Shown here one piece after another: positions 34,763 through 42,970 of a stretch of 64,000 nucleotides of DNA. The notes below the pieces were generated by a model that did not search any database, was not told the DNA's origin, and saw only the letters and a program-made list of their open reading frames with translations. The stretch comes from Planosporangium spinosum (GTDB taxonomy: Bacteria; Actinomycetota; Actinomycetes; Mycobacteriales; Micromonosporaceae). The number at the start of each line of letters is the position of its first letter. The stretch's first letter is position 1. The position numbers and the translations under genes are program-made. Location of the stretch: positions 1-64,000 of the forward strand of contig NZ_JBLYUB010000011.1 of assembly GCF_049999945.1 (NCBI RefSeq). Direction: 5' to 3'.

Positions 34763-35530
34763 TCAGAAGATCGCGTCGACGATCTTCTCGGCCTGCGACC
34801 GATGCTTGTCGTACGCGTCCGGGAACGCCGACCGCTGCACCGCCTGGGCGGCGGCGCCGACGGTCTTCGTCTCCCACCCGGAGACGGTGACCAGGCGGGC
34901 GTAGAACAGCCCGGCGGCGGTCGCGGGGTTCATCAACTGGGCGGGCGTGCCCCAGCCCTGGCTCGGTCGCTGCTGGAACAGGCCGACGGAGTCGAAGTTG
35001 GAGCCCACCCCCTGATGCGGCAGCTTGAGCGACTGCGACACCTTGCTGTTGGCGAGGTTGCGCAGGTGGGTCTCCTGCAACGCGGTCACGATCGCCACCA
35101 CGGCCGCCCGCTCGGGTAGCCCGCGCCGCTTCGCCTCCTCGACGATGGCGACGGCGTTGTCCATCTCGATCTGGATCAGACCGGCCACCGGCGTGCGCCT
35201 GGTGGGTGACGGCGACGCGGCCGGCACGGAGGGTGCGGGCGTCACTGACGGCACCGGAGCCGCCGACGGGTCGGGGCGGTCCAGGTCACGCGAGGCCCGG
35301 TCGTCCACGACCCGGGCCGGGTCGGCCACCGAGAGCAGGCCGGGATCCGCGGAAGCGGGCTCGACCGGGCGACCGACGGCGTCGATCGACACCACCCCGA
35401 TCGTCAACACCGCGAACGCCGGCACGAGTACCGAGCCCCAGCGCCGCGCCTTCGATCGACGGGCGTGCCGACCCCGGTGTGACCGACGACGGGTGGGTAT
35501 GGGCTGGTCGTCGTCGCATTCCTGGGGCAC
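34763..35530 (-). CDS. Exported lysozyme-like (transglycosylase-fold) protein
   Basis: 255 residues. An Arg/His-rich cytoplasmic start (RRSHRGRHARRSKARRW), one signal/anchor helix (~33-52) and a Pro/Ser linker (~85-112) precede a C-terminal lysozyme-fold domain: AIVTALQETHLRNLAN carries the candidate catalytic Glu, and SVGLFQQRPSQGWGTPAQL is the conserved GLFQ motif. It probably cleaves or binds peptidoglycan. GTG 35530 is used. It is divergent from a lipoprotein gene by 157 bp of comparatively AT-rich DNA containing a TATACC box. Confidence 0.78.
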   Translation of the reverse strand: MPQECDDDQPIPTRRRSHRGRHARRSKARRWGSVLVPAFAVLTIGVVSIDAVGRPVEPASADPGLLSVADPARVVDDRASRDLDRPDPSAAPVPSVTPAPSVPAASPSPTRRTPVAGLIQIEMDNAVAIVEEAKRRGLPERAAVVAIVTALQETHLRNLANSKVSQSLKLPHQGVGSNFDSVGLFQQRPSQGWGTPAQLMNPATAAGLFYARLVTVSGWETKTVGAAAQAVQRSAFPDAYDKHRSQAEKIVDAIF

Positions 35531-35687
35531 CCGGCCAACCTAGGCAGTGATCAGGCCGGACGGCCACCACGACGGTATAGGTACGGTTGAAATCGATCCT
35601 AAATTCTGCTTTAGGTGACGCAGAGTAACCGTCCACCACCGGGTGATCACCCGGAACGTTCCCGCCGTCCACTACGTCATACCGGGC

Positions 35688-36143
35688 GTGAAAAGAATGC
35701 GATTCGTCCTGTCCGTCGTGCTCGCGTGCGGGTCGCTCGCCGGCTGTGCGGGTGGCGGGATGTCAACACTCCCCAGTGAGTCCGGAGGTCCGTCGGTGTC
35801 GAGTCCATCCGCCCAGCCCAGCCCGTCCTTCCCGGAGGACCTGCCGGTGCCGACGCCGAGCGGCGGGGCCACCGGTGGCCCCGGCCAGCCCGGCGCCACC
35901 GGCGGAGCCGGCCAGCCCGGCGCCACCGGAAAGCCCGCCGCGCCCACGACGCTCACCGGTACCGTCACGGCCGGCGTCGAGCCCAACTGCCTGCTGCTGA
36001 GCGGCTACCTGCTGGTCGGCGGCCCCCGTGAGCAGTTGCGCGACGGCGCCCGGGTGACCGTGACCGGACGGGTCCAGGCCGGCCTGATGACCACCTGCCA
36101 GCAGGGCACCCCGTTCGTCGTGGAGTCCGTACAGCCCGCCTGA
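35688..36143 (+). CDS. Small secreted lipoprotein
   Basis: 151 residues with a lipoprotein signal: KRMRFVLSVVLACGSLAGC, with the lipobox LAGC at residues 17-20. A Ser/Pro/Gly linker contains GQPGATGGAGQPGATG repeats. The C-terminal ~60 residues form a small beta domain with two cysteines (NCLLLSGYLLVGG, TTCQQGTPFVVESV) that looks like a DUF5666/OB-type extracytoplasmic module. Function unknown. GTG 35688 or ATG 35697 is the start. Its transcript ends at a strong hairpin. Confidence 0.75.
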   Translation: MKRMRFVLSVVLACGSLAGCAGGGMSTLPSESGGPSVSSPSAQPSPSFPEDLPVPTPSGGATGGPGQPGATGGAGQPGATGKPAAPTTLTGTVTAGVEPNCLLLSGYLLVGGPREQLRDGARVTVTGRVQAGLMTTCQQGTPFVVESVQPA

Positions 36144-36186
36144 CCGGCGAACAGACGGAGAACTCCGTAGAACGTCCAAAAGAGAC

Positions 36187-36222
36187 GGAGAGCCCGCCCC
36201 CGCTACCGGGGACGGGCTCTCC
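36187..36222. terminator. Bidirectional hairpin between convergent genes
   Basis: 16-bp arms GGAGAGCCCGCCCCCG / CGGGGACGGGCTCTCC with one mismatch around the loop CTAC. It lies between the convergent lipoprotein and subtilase genes. No T tract on either side. Confidence 0.8.
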
Positions 36223-36242
36223 GCTGTGAGCGGTGTGTCAGG

Positions 36243-39200
36243 TCAGCTGACGGCGCCGATCGAGACGTTGCCGCGGCCGACGACCGCGCCCTCGTCCGTC
36301 ACGACCGTCATCTCACCGAACAACTGCCGGCCGGCGGCGGGCGCCGACTGGGCGGTCACCGTGCCGCTGATGCTGCCGGTGGCACCGTTGGCGAGGCTGA
36401 TGACGGTGTTCGGCACCGCGACCGAACCGAGCGCCGGCGAGTAGAACACGTCGCGGTACTCGTACGTCGTCGTTCCGGCCGGAACGGCGTAGCCGTCGAC
36501 CTCGACCTCGTAGGTGCCCGGAGCCGGGTTCACCAGCGAGACCGACTCCTCCGAGTCACCGTCGGCGGACTGGCCGACGACGGCGCCGTTCAGGCGGACA
36601 TACAGGTCGAGGTCCGCGGCCGGGTCGGTGGTCTTGCCGATCGAGACGTCGAGCCGGGTCGCGCCCGCCGGGACGACGATCTGGTACGTGTGCTTCTCAC
36701 CGGCCTTGATGCTCGGCCGCGCGCTGAACGAGCTACCGAGCGGGCCGCCCTTGCCGGAGACCTTGACCGGGCCGAAGGTGTTCTTGACGGTCCAGTTGAC
36801 GGTGCTCGGCTGGCCGGCGGTGACGTTCGGCAGGGTCACCACGGCCGGGTCGACCGTGACGCCCTGGACCCGGGCGGTCAGCTGGAACGGGTTGTTCAGC
36901 GCCGGCGAGGTACGCCGGGCCTCGACCTCGAACTCCCAGACACCCGGCATCGGGTTGGAGTAGTCCCGCTCCTGCGGCTTGCAGGCCGCCGCGTCCGAGA
37001 AGTTGGTGTAGCAGGCGGTGCTCGCGGTGTCCTCGACCGGCAGGCCCCACGGGTTGATCGCGATGAACCGCGTCTGCGACCCGGTCGCGATGCCCGACAG
37101 GTTCACCTGCAGCGCCTTCGCGCCCTCCGGCACGGTGACGAAGAAGGACTTGTACGAGTTGCGGTCGACCGACCCCTCGGTGCTGAAGGAGTAGGCCGGC
37201 GCCTTGGTGGTGCCGTCGTTCGACACGATCACCGTGTTGAGGACCTCGAAGTCCACCACGGAGGTCTTCGGGTCGTCGACCTCCAGGATCGCGCTGTGCA
37301 CGCCCACGCCGGCCTTGGCCTCGACCGTGACCTTGACGGGCTTGTTCAGCGGCAGGTCGACGCTGCGGTCGGCCTTGAAGGTGCCGTCGTTGCCGACGAA
37401 CCGGAGGTCGTGCTTGACGGTCTTGCTCGGGCCGCTGGTACGGGTGATCGTGACGGTGTACTTCTTGGACTCGCCGGCCTTCTGGCCGCCGCTGCCCGCG
37501 GCGCACCGGTTGTAGACGCCCTGACCGCGGTCGGCCGGCTTCAGGAAGGCCGAGATCGGCGTGCAGACCGGCGCGTCGGCCGTGTAGCCACGGGTCTCGA
37601 CGCCGCCCTTGAGCAGGTTCCACGCGCCGTTGACGTCGAACATGCCGTAGCCCTGCTCGTACACCTGGACGCCGTCGATCGGCTTGGCCGAGCTGTAGAT
37701 CGCCCGGCGCAGTGCCGCAGGGGTCACGCCCTTGTCGGTGGCCTTGGCCGCCGACAGCAGCAGCGCGGCCGCGCCGGTGGCCTGCGGAGAGGCCATCGAG
37801 GTGCCGTTGGCCATCGCGTAGCCCGCCGGCAGCGGGTAACCGGCCTGCGCGACCGGGGAGCCCGCCTGCCACATCGGGGTCGTCGAGATCGCCGAACCCG
37901 GAGCCGCGATGTTCGGCTTGAAGCCGCCGTCCTCACGCGGGCCGCGCGACGAGAAGTTGAACAGGTTGTTCTTCTTGCTGACGACCGAGCCGTAGTTGGC
38001 CAGCCAGGTGTCCTTGCTGACCGAGGCCGCGACGCTGACGACGTTGTCGGCCACGGACGGGTCGCCGACGGTGTTCACGCCCGGCCCGGAGTTGCCGGCC
38101 GAGATGAACATCTGCACGCCGTAGTCGTTGATCAGGTTGTTGTAGAGGACGGCGCGCGCGTTGTTGCCGTCGTTGAGGGCCGGCAGGCCACCGATCGACA
38201 TGTTGATGACATCGACGTGGTGGTTGACGACCAGGTCGACCATGCCGTCCATCAGCGCGGCCGCGGTGCAGCCGCCGCCCCACGAGCAGGCCCGGGCTGA
38301 GACGATCTTGGCACCGGGGGCCGCACCGTTGAAGTTCGGGTTGCCGAGCATGTTGTACGCCGACGTGATGCCCGCGACGTGCGAACCGTGCATCGCCTCG
38401 ACGATGCCGATGTTGACGAAGTCGGTGTTGCCGGGGATGCCGGCGGCGGTGGTGTCCACCGTGCGCCACTCGACCACGAACGGCATCTGCTCGCGCACGT
38501 CGGTGGCCGGGTTGTCGGTGCCGAAGTGGCCGACGTCGAACTTTTCCTTGTACGGCCGCATCACGGCGTCGTCGGTGAAGTCGTTGTTCTGGTTGGTGTC
38601 GACGCGGATGTCGTGGGTCACCGGGTCGTACAGGATGCCGAACCGGTCGGTGGTGTCACCGTCGCGGTTGACATCGCTGCCGACCTCGCCGACCGCGATC
38701 GACTCGGAGAACCGGTTGATCCGGTAGTTGCCGGCCGGGGCCTTCCAGGTCTCGCCCGCGTACGTGAACGTCGGGCCGCTGACGCTGGTCAGCATCGCGC
38801 GCCAGGTGCCGTCGTTGTCGTAGATCGGGTCGGTCGCGGTGAACCAGTCGACGATCTTGCGCTCACCCGTGGAGGTGGTCTGCAGGGCTGGGTTGTCCAG
38901 GTCGACACCGGAGTCCATGATGCCGATCGTCACGCCGCGACCGTCCCAGGTGGGGTGCGCCTTCGTGAAGGCGACCGCGCCGGTCTCGTTGGTCGGCATG
39001 TACGGATTGGCGGCGGGCGTGTCCTTGCCCGGCCCGGCCGTGGTGCCCTGCGCCGCGCCGTCCGCCTTCGCGAGGGGCTCGGGCTTGGGCAGCGGGATCG
39101 CCTCGTTGAGGTCCATGGCCGCGACGCCCGGCACCTTGGCGGCCTTTCCGACGTTGGCCGTCGGCACCTGGGCACGGACGTAGCCGACCTGGTCCACCTG

Positions 39201-39491
39201 CTTGGCGACGGTACCGCCGAGCTTCTTCAGCTCGTTCGCGACGTCCTTGGCCTTGCCCTTCTGCGTCGCCACGATGACCGTGACGCTCTGCTCGCCCTTG
39301 GCCTCGGCCTCGGCGAGCAGTTCCTTGTCGTGTGAGCCCAACGTGTCGCTGTTGGCCTTGGGCACGTCGGATCCGGTCGACGGTTCGGCGTTCGCGGTGG
39401 CGACGCCGGTCAGTGAGATGGCTCCGGTGGCCAGCACTGACGCGAAGAGTCCGGCGGAGAACCGCCGGCCCCACATGCGAGTTCTACTCAC
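36243..39491 (-). CDS. Large secreted S8 subtilisin-like protease
   Basis: 1082 residues. A signal peptide (to TANAEP, ~35) is followed by an inhibitor-I9-like prodomain (~50-130). The S8 domain holds the Asp in GIMDSGVDLD (D193), the His in AMHGSHVAG (H368), the oxyanion Asn in SAGNSGPG (N467) and the nucleophile Ser in NGTSMASPQ (S565). A ~100-residue insert separates Asp and His. After the catalytic domain come about 450 residues of beta-sandwich modules, including one resembling a pre-peptidase C-terminal domain (DLDLYVRLNGAVVGQSADGDSEE). It is a degradative extracellular protease. The start is GTG 39491 after GGAGG. Confidence 0.92.
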   Translation of the reverse strand: MSRTRMWGRRFSAGLFASVLATGAISLTGVATANAEPSTGSDVPKANSDTLGSHDKELLAEAEAKGEQSVTVIVATQKGKAKDVANELKKLGGTVAKQVDQVGYVRAQVPTANVGKAAKVPGVAAMDLNEAIPLPKPEPLAKADGAAQGTTAGPGKDTPAANPYMPTNETGAVAFTKAHPTWDGRGVTIGIMDSGVDLDNPALQTTSTGERKIVDWFTATDPIYDNDGTWRAMLTSVSGPTFTYAGETWKAPAGNYRINRFSESIAVGEVGSDVNRDGDTTDRFGILYDPVTHDIRVDTNQNNDFTDDAVMRPYKEKFDVGHFGTDNPATDVREQMPFVVEWRTVDTTAAGIPGNTDFVNIGIVEAMHGSHVAGITSAYNMLGNPNFNGAAPGAKIVSARACSWGGGCTAAALMDGMVDLVVNHHVDVINMSIGGLPALNDGNNARAVLYNNLINDYGVQMFISAGNSGPGVNTVGDPSVADNVVSVAASVSKDTWLANYGSVVSKKNNLFNFSSRGPREDGGFKPNIAAPGSAISTTPMWQAGSPVAQAGYPLPAGYAMANGTSMASPQATGAAALLLSAAKATDKGVTPAALRRAIYSSAKPIDGVQVYEQGYGMFDVNGAWNLLKGGVETRGYTADAPVCTPISAFLKPADRGQGVYNRCAAGSGGQKAGESKKYTVTITRTSGPSKTVKHDLRFVGNDGTFKADRSVDLPLNKPVKVTVEAKAGVGVHSAILEVDDPKTSVVDFEVLNTVIVSNDGTTKAPAYSFSTEGSVDRNSYKSFFVTVPEGAKALQVNLSGIATGSQTRFIAINPWGLPVEDTASTACYTNFSDAAACKPQERDYSNPMPGVWEFEVEARRTSPALNNPFQLTARVQGVTVDPAVVTLPNVTAGQPSTVNWTVKNTFGPVKVSGKGGPLGSSFSARPSIKAGEKHTYQIVVPAGATRLDVSIGKTTDPAADLDLYVRLNGAVVGQSADGDSEESVSLVNPAPGTYEVEVDGYAVPAGTTTYEYRDVFYSPALGSVAVPNTVISLANGATGSISGTVTAQSAPAAGRQLFGEMTVVTDEGAVVGRGNVSIGAVS

Positions 39492-39889
39492 GTTTCCTCC
39501 GGGAACCGGCCCTGGGGACAGGGCGCGTTGTCCGCATCATTCGCACGGGCCGCCTTCGCTGTCACTAGCCACACCGACGTTGTGATCCGGTCGTGACATT
39601 CACATTCAGCGATGACCCGATCGAACATTTCACACCACAGTGCACTGTGGCTTCAGGAGAGTCGGGTACGGCCCGGAACCGGGCAGTACCACCTGTCCTC
39701 CATTCAGGTGAGCCTGCTGGTCGGGCACCCTTTTTGGAAAGTCCTCGGACCCTACCGGTGACCCAATGGCCATTGACGGCGGCCCGGAGCCCGGGTAGCG
39801 CGGCAAAAAAACGCAATTACGTGACCAACATGAATATCGATACCTAGGGTAATAGCCATTGTGGCCATTGCCGACGACGGGGAGGCGCC
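39492..39889. other. Divergent spacer with two palindromes
   Basis: 398 bp with no gene. It is markedly more AT-rich near the diacylglycerol kinase side. It holds the palindromes at 39635 and 39666 and probably both promoters; a TAGGGT hexamer at 39846 could be a -10 for the kinase gene. Confidence 0.55.
39635..39689. promoter_or_regulatory. Operator-like palindromes upstream of subtilase
   Basis: A perfect 16-bp palindrome CCACAGTGCACTGTGG (39635-39650) and, 15 bp on, an 11-bp inverted repeat with one mismatch, GTACGGCCCGG / CCGGGCAGTAC (39666-39689). The spacer separates the subtilase and kinase promoters, so these are candidate regulator sites. Confidence 0.55.
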
Positions 39890-40765
39890 ATGCTGGTCGT
39901 GACCAACGAGCGTGCGGGACGCACCGAGGCGGCGGCCGTCGCGGAGGTGATCGCGGAGCTCGGTGGCCCGACCGTGGCCGAACTGGTCACCTGCCACCGG
40001 GACGCCGACCTGGAGGCCATGCTCGACCGACGGGCCGGCCGCCCGGTCGTCGTCATCGGCGGGGACGGCTCGCTGCACACCATGCTCCGGCACCTGTGGC
40101 GCCGCGGCGAGGCCGCCGACTGCGCCGTCGGGCTGATCCCCCTCGGTACCGGCAACGACTTCGCCCGCGGCGTCGGCATCCCACTCGACCACCGCGAGGC
40201 GGCCCGACTGGTACGCGACGGCAAGCCGTGCCCGGTCGACCTCATCGTGGACGACACGGACGGCGTGGTCGTGAACGCCGTCCACGTCGGAGCGGGAGCG
40301 GAAGCCGCGATGCGGGCCCGCCCGCTCAAGCGGCGCCTGCGCCAGGTCGCCTTCCCGGTGGGCGCGGTGGCCGCCGGGTTCTCGGTCCGGGGCTGGCGGC
40401 TGCGCGTGGAGGTCGACGGCGCGGTCGTCACCAGCGGCCGGCGCAGGGTACTGATGGCGGGCCTGTCCAACGCGCCGACGATCGCTGGCGGAACGGCGGA
40501 ACTGGGCCCAGGCGCCAGCCCCACCGACGGGTGGGCGGAGGTGACCGTGTCGCTGGCGACCGGCTGGCTGGCACGGATCGGCTACGCGCTGGCGCTCGTA
40601 CGCGGCCGCCACCCGGACCGCTCCGACGTCATCCACCTGTCGGGTACGACCGTGACCATCAGCGGCAGCCCGTTCCACACGAACGCGGACGGGGAGCTGA
40701 GCGGCCCGGTACGGCGGCGCACCTGGCGGGTCGTACCCGGCGCCTGGCGGTGCATCCTTCCCTGA
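39890..40765 (+). CDS. Diacylglycerol kinase-family lipid kinase
   Basis: 291 residues. The catalytic glycine loop VVVIGGDGSLHTML (57-61 GGDGS), LIPLGTGNDFARGVGIP (86-90 GTGND) and a C-terminal beta-sandwich ending in SGPVRRRTWRV are diagnostic of the DAGK/YegS family. It phosphorylates diacylglycerol or a related lipid at the inner membrane face. ATG 39890 is preceded by GGGGAGG. It is monocistronic, and its end is followed by paired-palindrome copy 3. Confidence 0.88.
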   Translation: MLVVTNERAGRTEAAAVAEVIAELGGPTVAELVTCHRDADLEAMLDRRAGRPVVVIGGDGSLHTMLRHLWRRGEAADCAVGLIPLGTGNDFARGVGIPLDHREAARLVRDGKPCPVDLIVDDTDGVVVNAVHVGAGAEAAMRARPLKRRLRQVAFPVGAVAAGFSVRGWRLRVEVDGAVVTSGRRRVLMAGLSNAPTIAGGTAELGPGASPTDGWAEVTVSLATGWLARIGYALALVRGRHPDRSDVIHLSGTTVTISGSPFHTNADGELSGPVRRRTWRVVPGAWRCILP

Positions 40766-40803
40766 CCGCACCGGTCGCGGCTGTGGCCGCGGCTCGTGGC
40801 GAC

Positions 40804-40880
40804 ATGATCGTCGCTACTTCCCGGAAGTTGTGGTCAAACGGGGTACCGGAGAGCGCAACTTGCCGGAAGTTGTGCCCGGT
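40804..40880. repeat. Paired-palindrome intergenic element, copy 3
   Basis: CTACTTCCCGGAAGTTG (40814-40830) and CAACTTGCCGGAAGTTG (40856-40872), with GATCGTCG on the left and a GGTACC-centred middle. It sits between the convergent kinase and gntR genes and runs straight into the 9-bp tandem array. Confidence 0.78.
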
Positions 40881-40965
40881 CGCTCCGGTCGCTCCGGTCG
40901 CTCCGGTCGCTCCGGTCGCTCCGGTCGCTCCGGTCGCTCCGGTCGCTCCGGTCGCCCCGGTCGCT
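40876..40965. repeat. 9-bp tandem array, ten units
   Basis: Ten consecutive CCGGTCGCT units; the ninth reads CCGGTCGCC. It is intergenic, immediately after paired-palindrome copy 3. Slippage-prone and probably variable in length between strains (inference). Confidence 0.9.
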
Positions 40966-41001
40966 CGACGAAGCGAGCGGGCACGCGCTTCGGCGGGGTG
41001 A

Positions 41002-41232
41002 CTACGGCTGCGGCTCGCCGGCGACGAACACGCCGACACCCGCTACGCCCTCAACAAGGCCCCGCTCGCGCAGGATCATCATCGCCTGGCGGATCACCAT
41101 CTCCGACACCGCGTACTGCTCCCGAAGCTGCCGGGTCGACGGCAACCGGTCCCCCGGTTTGAGTTGGCCAGTGCGGATCTTCTCGCCGATCTCGTCGGCG
41201 ATGCGCCGGTAGGCGGGCACGTATGAAGGCAT
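41002..41232 (-). CDS. Short GntR-family (KorSA-like) regulator
   Basis: 76 residues, essentially only the GntR winged helix: YRRIADEIGEKIRTGQLKPG, DRLPSTRQLREQYAVSEMVI and RERGLVEGVAGVGVFV. No effector domain is present, as in the short regulators of actinomycete plasmids and integrative elements. ATG 41232 has AGGGAG eight bases upstream. Facing its promoter is a perfect 24-bp palindrome (41310-41333), a good operator candidate that would also cover the two tiny ORFs transcribed the other way. Confidence 0.88.
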   Translation of the reverse strand: MPSYVPAYRRIADEIGEKIRTGQLKPGDRLPSTRQLREQYAVSEMVIRQAMMILRERGLVEGVAGVGVFVAGEPQP

Positions 41233-41239
41233 GTCGGAT

Positions 41240-41369
41240 CTCCCTGGGCTGCAAGGAGATTCAACCACGCCAGCGTGATCCGGCGATATGCAACGATCGC
41301 CAGTGGTTGCCTACGATAACTAGTTATCGTAGGCTCTCCCTCGCGGAGGCCCCGCTCCCTGGGCTGCAA
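41240..41369. promoter_or_regulatory. 24-bp palindrome flanked by 15-bp direct repeats
   Basis: The palindrome CCTACGATAACTAGTTATCG plus TAGG (41310-41333) is perfect over 12-bp arms. Identical CTCCCTGGGCTGCAA copies lie at 41240-41254 and 41355-41369. The region separates gntR from two divergent small ORFs. The TTATCG/CGATAA half-sites fit a GntR-type operator. Confidence 0.75.
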
Positions 41370-41507
41370 CCGAGGACACGGGCGCCCGCCGGGTCCGAGG
41401 TCGGCCCTCCTTTGCACATCGCACCCGCCCTGCCCCACCACTGGAGTCCACCGACCCGGACCCGACCTGCTCGAACTCGACCCCCGGCGCACCGGGAAGG
41501 CCCTGGC

Positions 41508-41633
41508 ATGGACCAGCGCGACATCAACGACATGCTCCGTCGGCACCGCCGCCAGGCGTGGCGGCCGTGGCGATGCCGCTGCGGATCCGCCATCCCTGCC
41601 CGCCAAGCCAACTCGCCAGGGAGGAACAGGTGA
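41508..41633 (+). CDS. Small Arg/Trp-rich protein (41 aa)
   Basis: 41 residues, DQRDINDMLRRHRR then AWRPWRCRCG with C23 and C25. Short proteins with an (I)NDMLRRHR start and a WRPWRCRCG core recur beside GntR regulators in actinomycetes, which supports it being real; its role is unknown. Its TGA overlaps the next GTG (GTGA). It is probably repressed by the adjacent GntR protein. Confidence 0.55.
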   Translation: MDQRDINDMLRRHRRQAWRPWRCRCGSAIPARQANSPGRNR

Positions 41634-41728
41634 AGCTCGACACGAGAGCCCGCATGGAGATCGTCATGGAGCAGTTGCGCCGGCAGGCCGACGCAGAACG
41701 CGGCCATATCCGACGAAACGAACGCTAG
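41630..41728 (+). CDS. Tiny coupled ORF (32 aa)
   Basis: 32 residues beginning KLDTRARMEIVMEQLRRQ, predicted to be one charged helix. It overlaps the previous small ORF by four bases (GTGA) and has GGGAGG six to seven bases upstream of its GTG, a strong sign of translation. A 48-bp hairpin follows 28 bp after its TAG. No homology is recognised. Confidence 0.5.
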   Translation: MKLDTRARMEIVMEQLRRQADAERGHIRRNER

Positions 41729-41755
41729 TGAGTACCTGACGGCCCGGCCTTCATA

Positions 41756-41803
41756 GATCTTGGAGACTTCGGCACCAATGTTGGTGCCGAAGTCTCCAAG
41801 ATC
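41756..41803. terminator. Perfect 23-bp-arm hairpin
   Basis: The arms start GATCTTGGAGACTTCGGCAC and end in CAA, with a two-base centre TG and a perfect reverse complement. It closes the small-ORF cassette and precedes the dehydratase gene by 188 bp. The GATCTTGG end resembles the right edge of the paired-palindrome elements. Confidence 0.8.
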
Positions 41804-41991
41804 CGGAGCAACCGGGCGCGGGCCGGGCGCCGGTAGCCGTCCCGCCAGCGCCGGAACGGCCAATGTTCGATGGGATCGGGCCCGACCGGCCGGCCCGGCC
41901 GAACCGGGTGCCAGGATCGGATGCGGTGCCCGACTGACGGACATTCCACCGTTCCCCTCGCAAGCGTTCTCCTCGGAAGGCAACCGCACGA

Positions 41992-42936
41992 ATGATCACC
42001 CGGAGCGACGTCGAAGCCGCCGCGCGCCGCATCGCCGGTCGGGTACTGCGTACCCCGGTCGCCGAGATCGACCCGGGCATCTTCGCCCCGGCCGGTCAGG
42101 TGTGGCTGAAGCTGGAATTCATGCAGCACACGGGTTCGTTCAAGGCCCGTGGCGCGTACAACCGGATCCTGGCCGCCGAGGAGAACGGCGAGCTGCCGCC
42201 GGCGGGAGTGATCGCGGCGTCCGGCGGCAACGCCGGCCTGGCGGTCGCGTACGCGGCTCACACCCTCGGCGTACCGGCCGAGGTGTACGTGCCGACCACC
42301 GCACCGGCCGTCAAGGTGGCCAAGCTGCGCAAGCTCGGCGCCTCCGTCGTGCAGCGCGGCAGCGAGTACGCCGAGGCGTACGAGGCGGCCACCAAGCGGG
42401 CGACCGACTCCGGGGCGCTGTTCTGCCACGCGTACGACCAGCCCGAGATCTGCGCCGGCCAGGGCACGCTCGCCGGGGAACTGCTCGACCAGGTCGGACA
42501 GCCGGTCGACACCGTGCTCCTCGCCGTCGGTGGCGGTGGGCTGATGGCCGGCGTCGCCGCCGCCCTGCAGGGCCGGGTACGGGTCGTCGGGGTCGAACCG
42601 GAGACCATCCCCACCCTGCACGCCGCGCTCGCCGCCGGCCGGCCGGTCGACGTCGCGGTCTCCGGCGTCGCCGCCGACGCGCTGGGCGCCCGGCGCCTCG
42701 GTGACATCGCGTACGACGTCGCCGTCCGTACCGGTGTCCACAGTGTCCTGGTGTCCGACGACGCGATCGTGACCGCCCGCAGGTTGCTGTGGGACCAGCG
42801 CCGCGTCGCCGTCGAGCACGGTACGGCCGCCGCCGTGGCCGCGCTGACGACCGGCGCGTACCGTCCGGCCCCCGGCGAACGACTCGTCGTCCTGCTCTGC
42901 GGCGCCAACACCGACCCGGCCGACCTGAGCGCCTGA
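41992..42936 (+). CDS. PLP-dependent threonine/serine dehydratase family protein
   Basis: 314 residues, fold type II PLP enzyme: QHTGSFKARGAYNRIL carries the Schiff-base lysine K51, SGGNAGLAVAYAA follows, and VAVGGGGLMAGVAAAL-like LLAVGGGGLMAGV binds the cofactor phosphate. It lacks a C-terminal ACT domain, so it is probably not the feedback-regulated biosynthetic enzyme. It is more likely a catabolic Thr/Ser dehydratase, or a Ser racemase relative. ATG 41992 opens the gene; it is monocistronic and its end lies 34 bp from the convergent hemerythrin gene. Confidence 0.87.
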   Translation: MITRSDVEAAARRIAGRVLRTPVAEIDPGIFAPAGQVWLKLEFMQHTGSFKARGAYNRILAAEENGELPPAGVIAASGGNAGLAVAYAAHTLGVPAEVYVPTTAPAVKVAKLRKLGASVVQRGSEYAEAYEAATKRATDSGALFCHAYDQPEICAGQGTLAGELLDQVGQPVDTVLLAVGGGGLMAGVAAALQGRVRVVGVEPETIPTLHAALAAGRPVDVAVSGVAADALGARRLGDIAYDVAVRTGVHSVLVSDDAIVTARRLLWDQRRVAVEHGTAAAVAALTTGAYRPAPGERLVVLLCGANTDPADLSA

Positions 42937-42970
42937 CGCCGCCCGATCCGGTCGCCGTGACCGCCTGCGC

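Noticed and set aside
35531..35687. c-di-AMP riboswitch upstream of the lysozyme-like gene
   Set aside because: The conserved core sequences of the ydaO/yuaA class could not be found in this spacer.
40876..40965. CRISPR array
   Set aside because: Units are 9 bp with no spacers and there are no cas genes.
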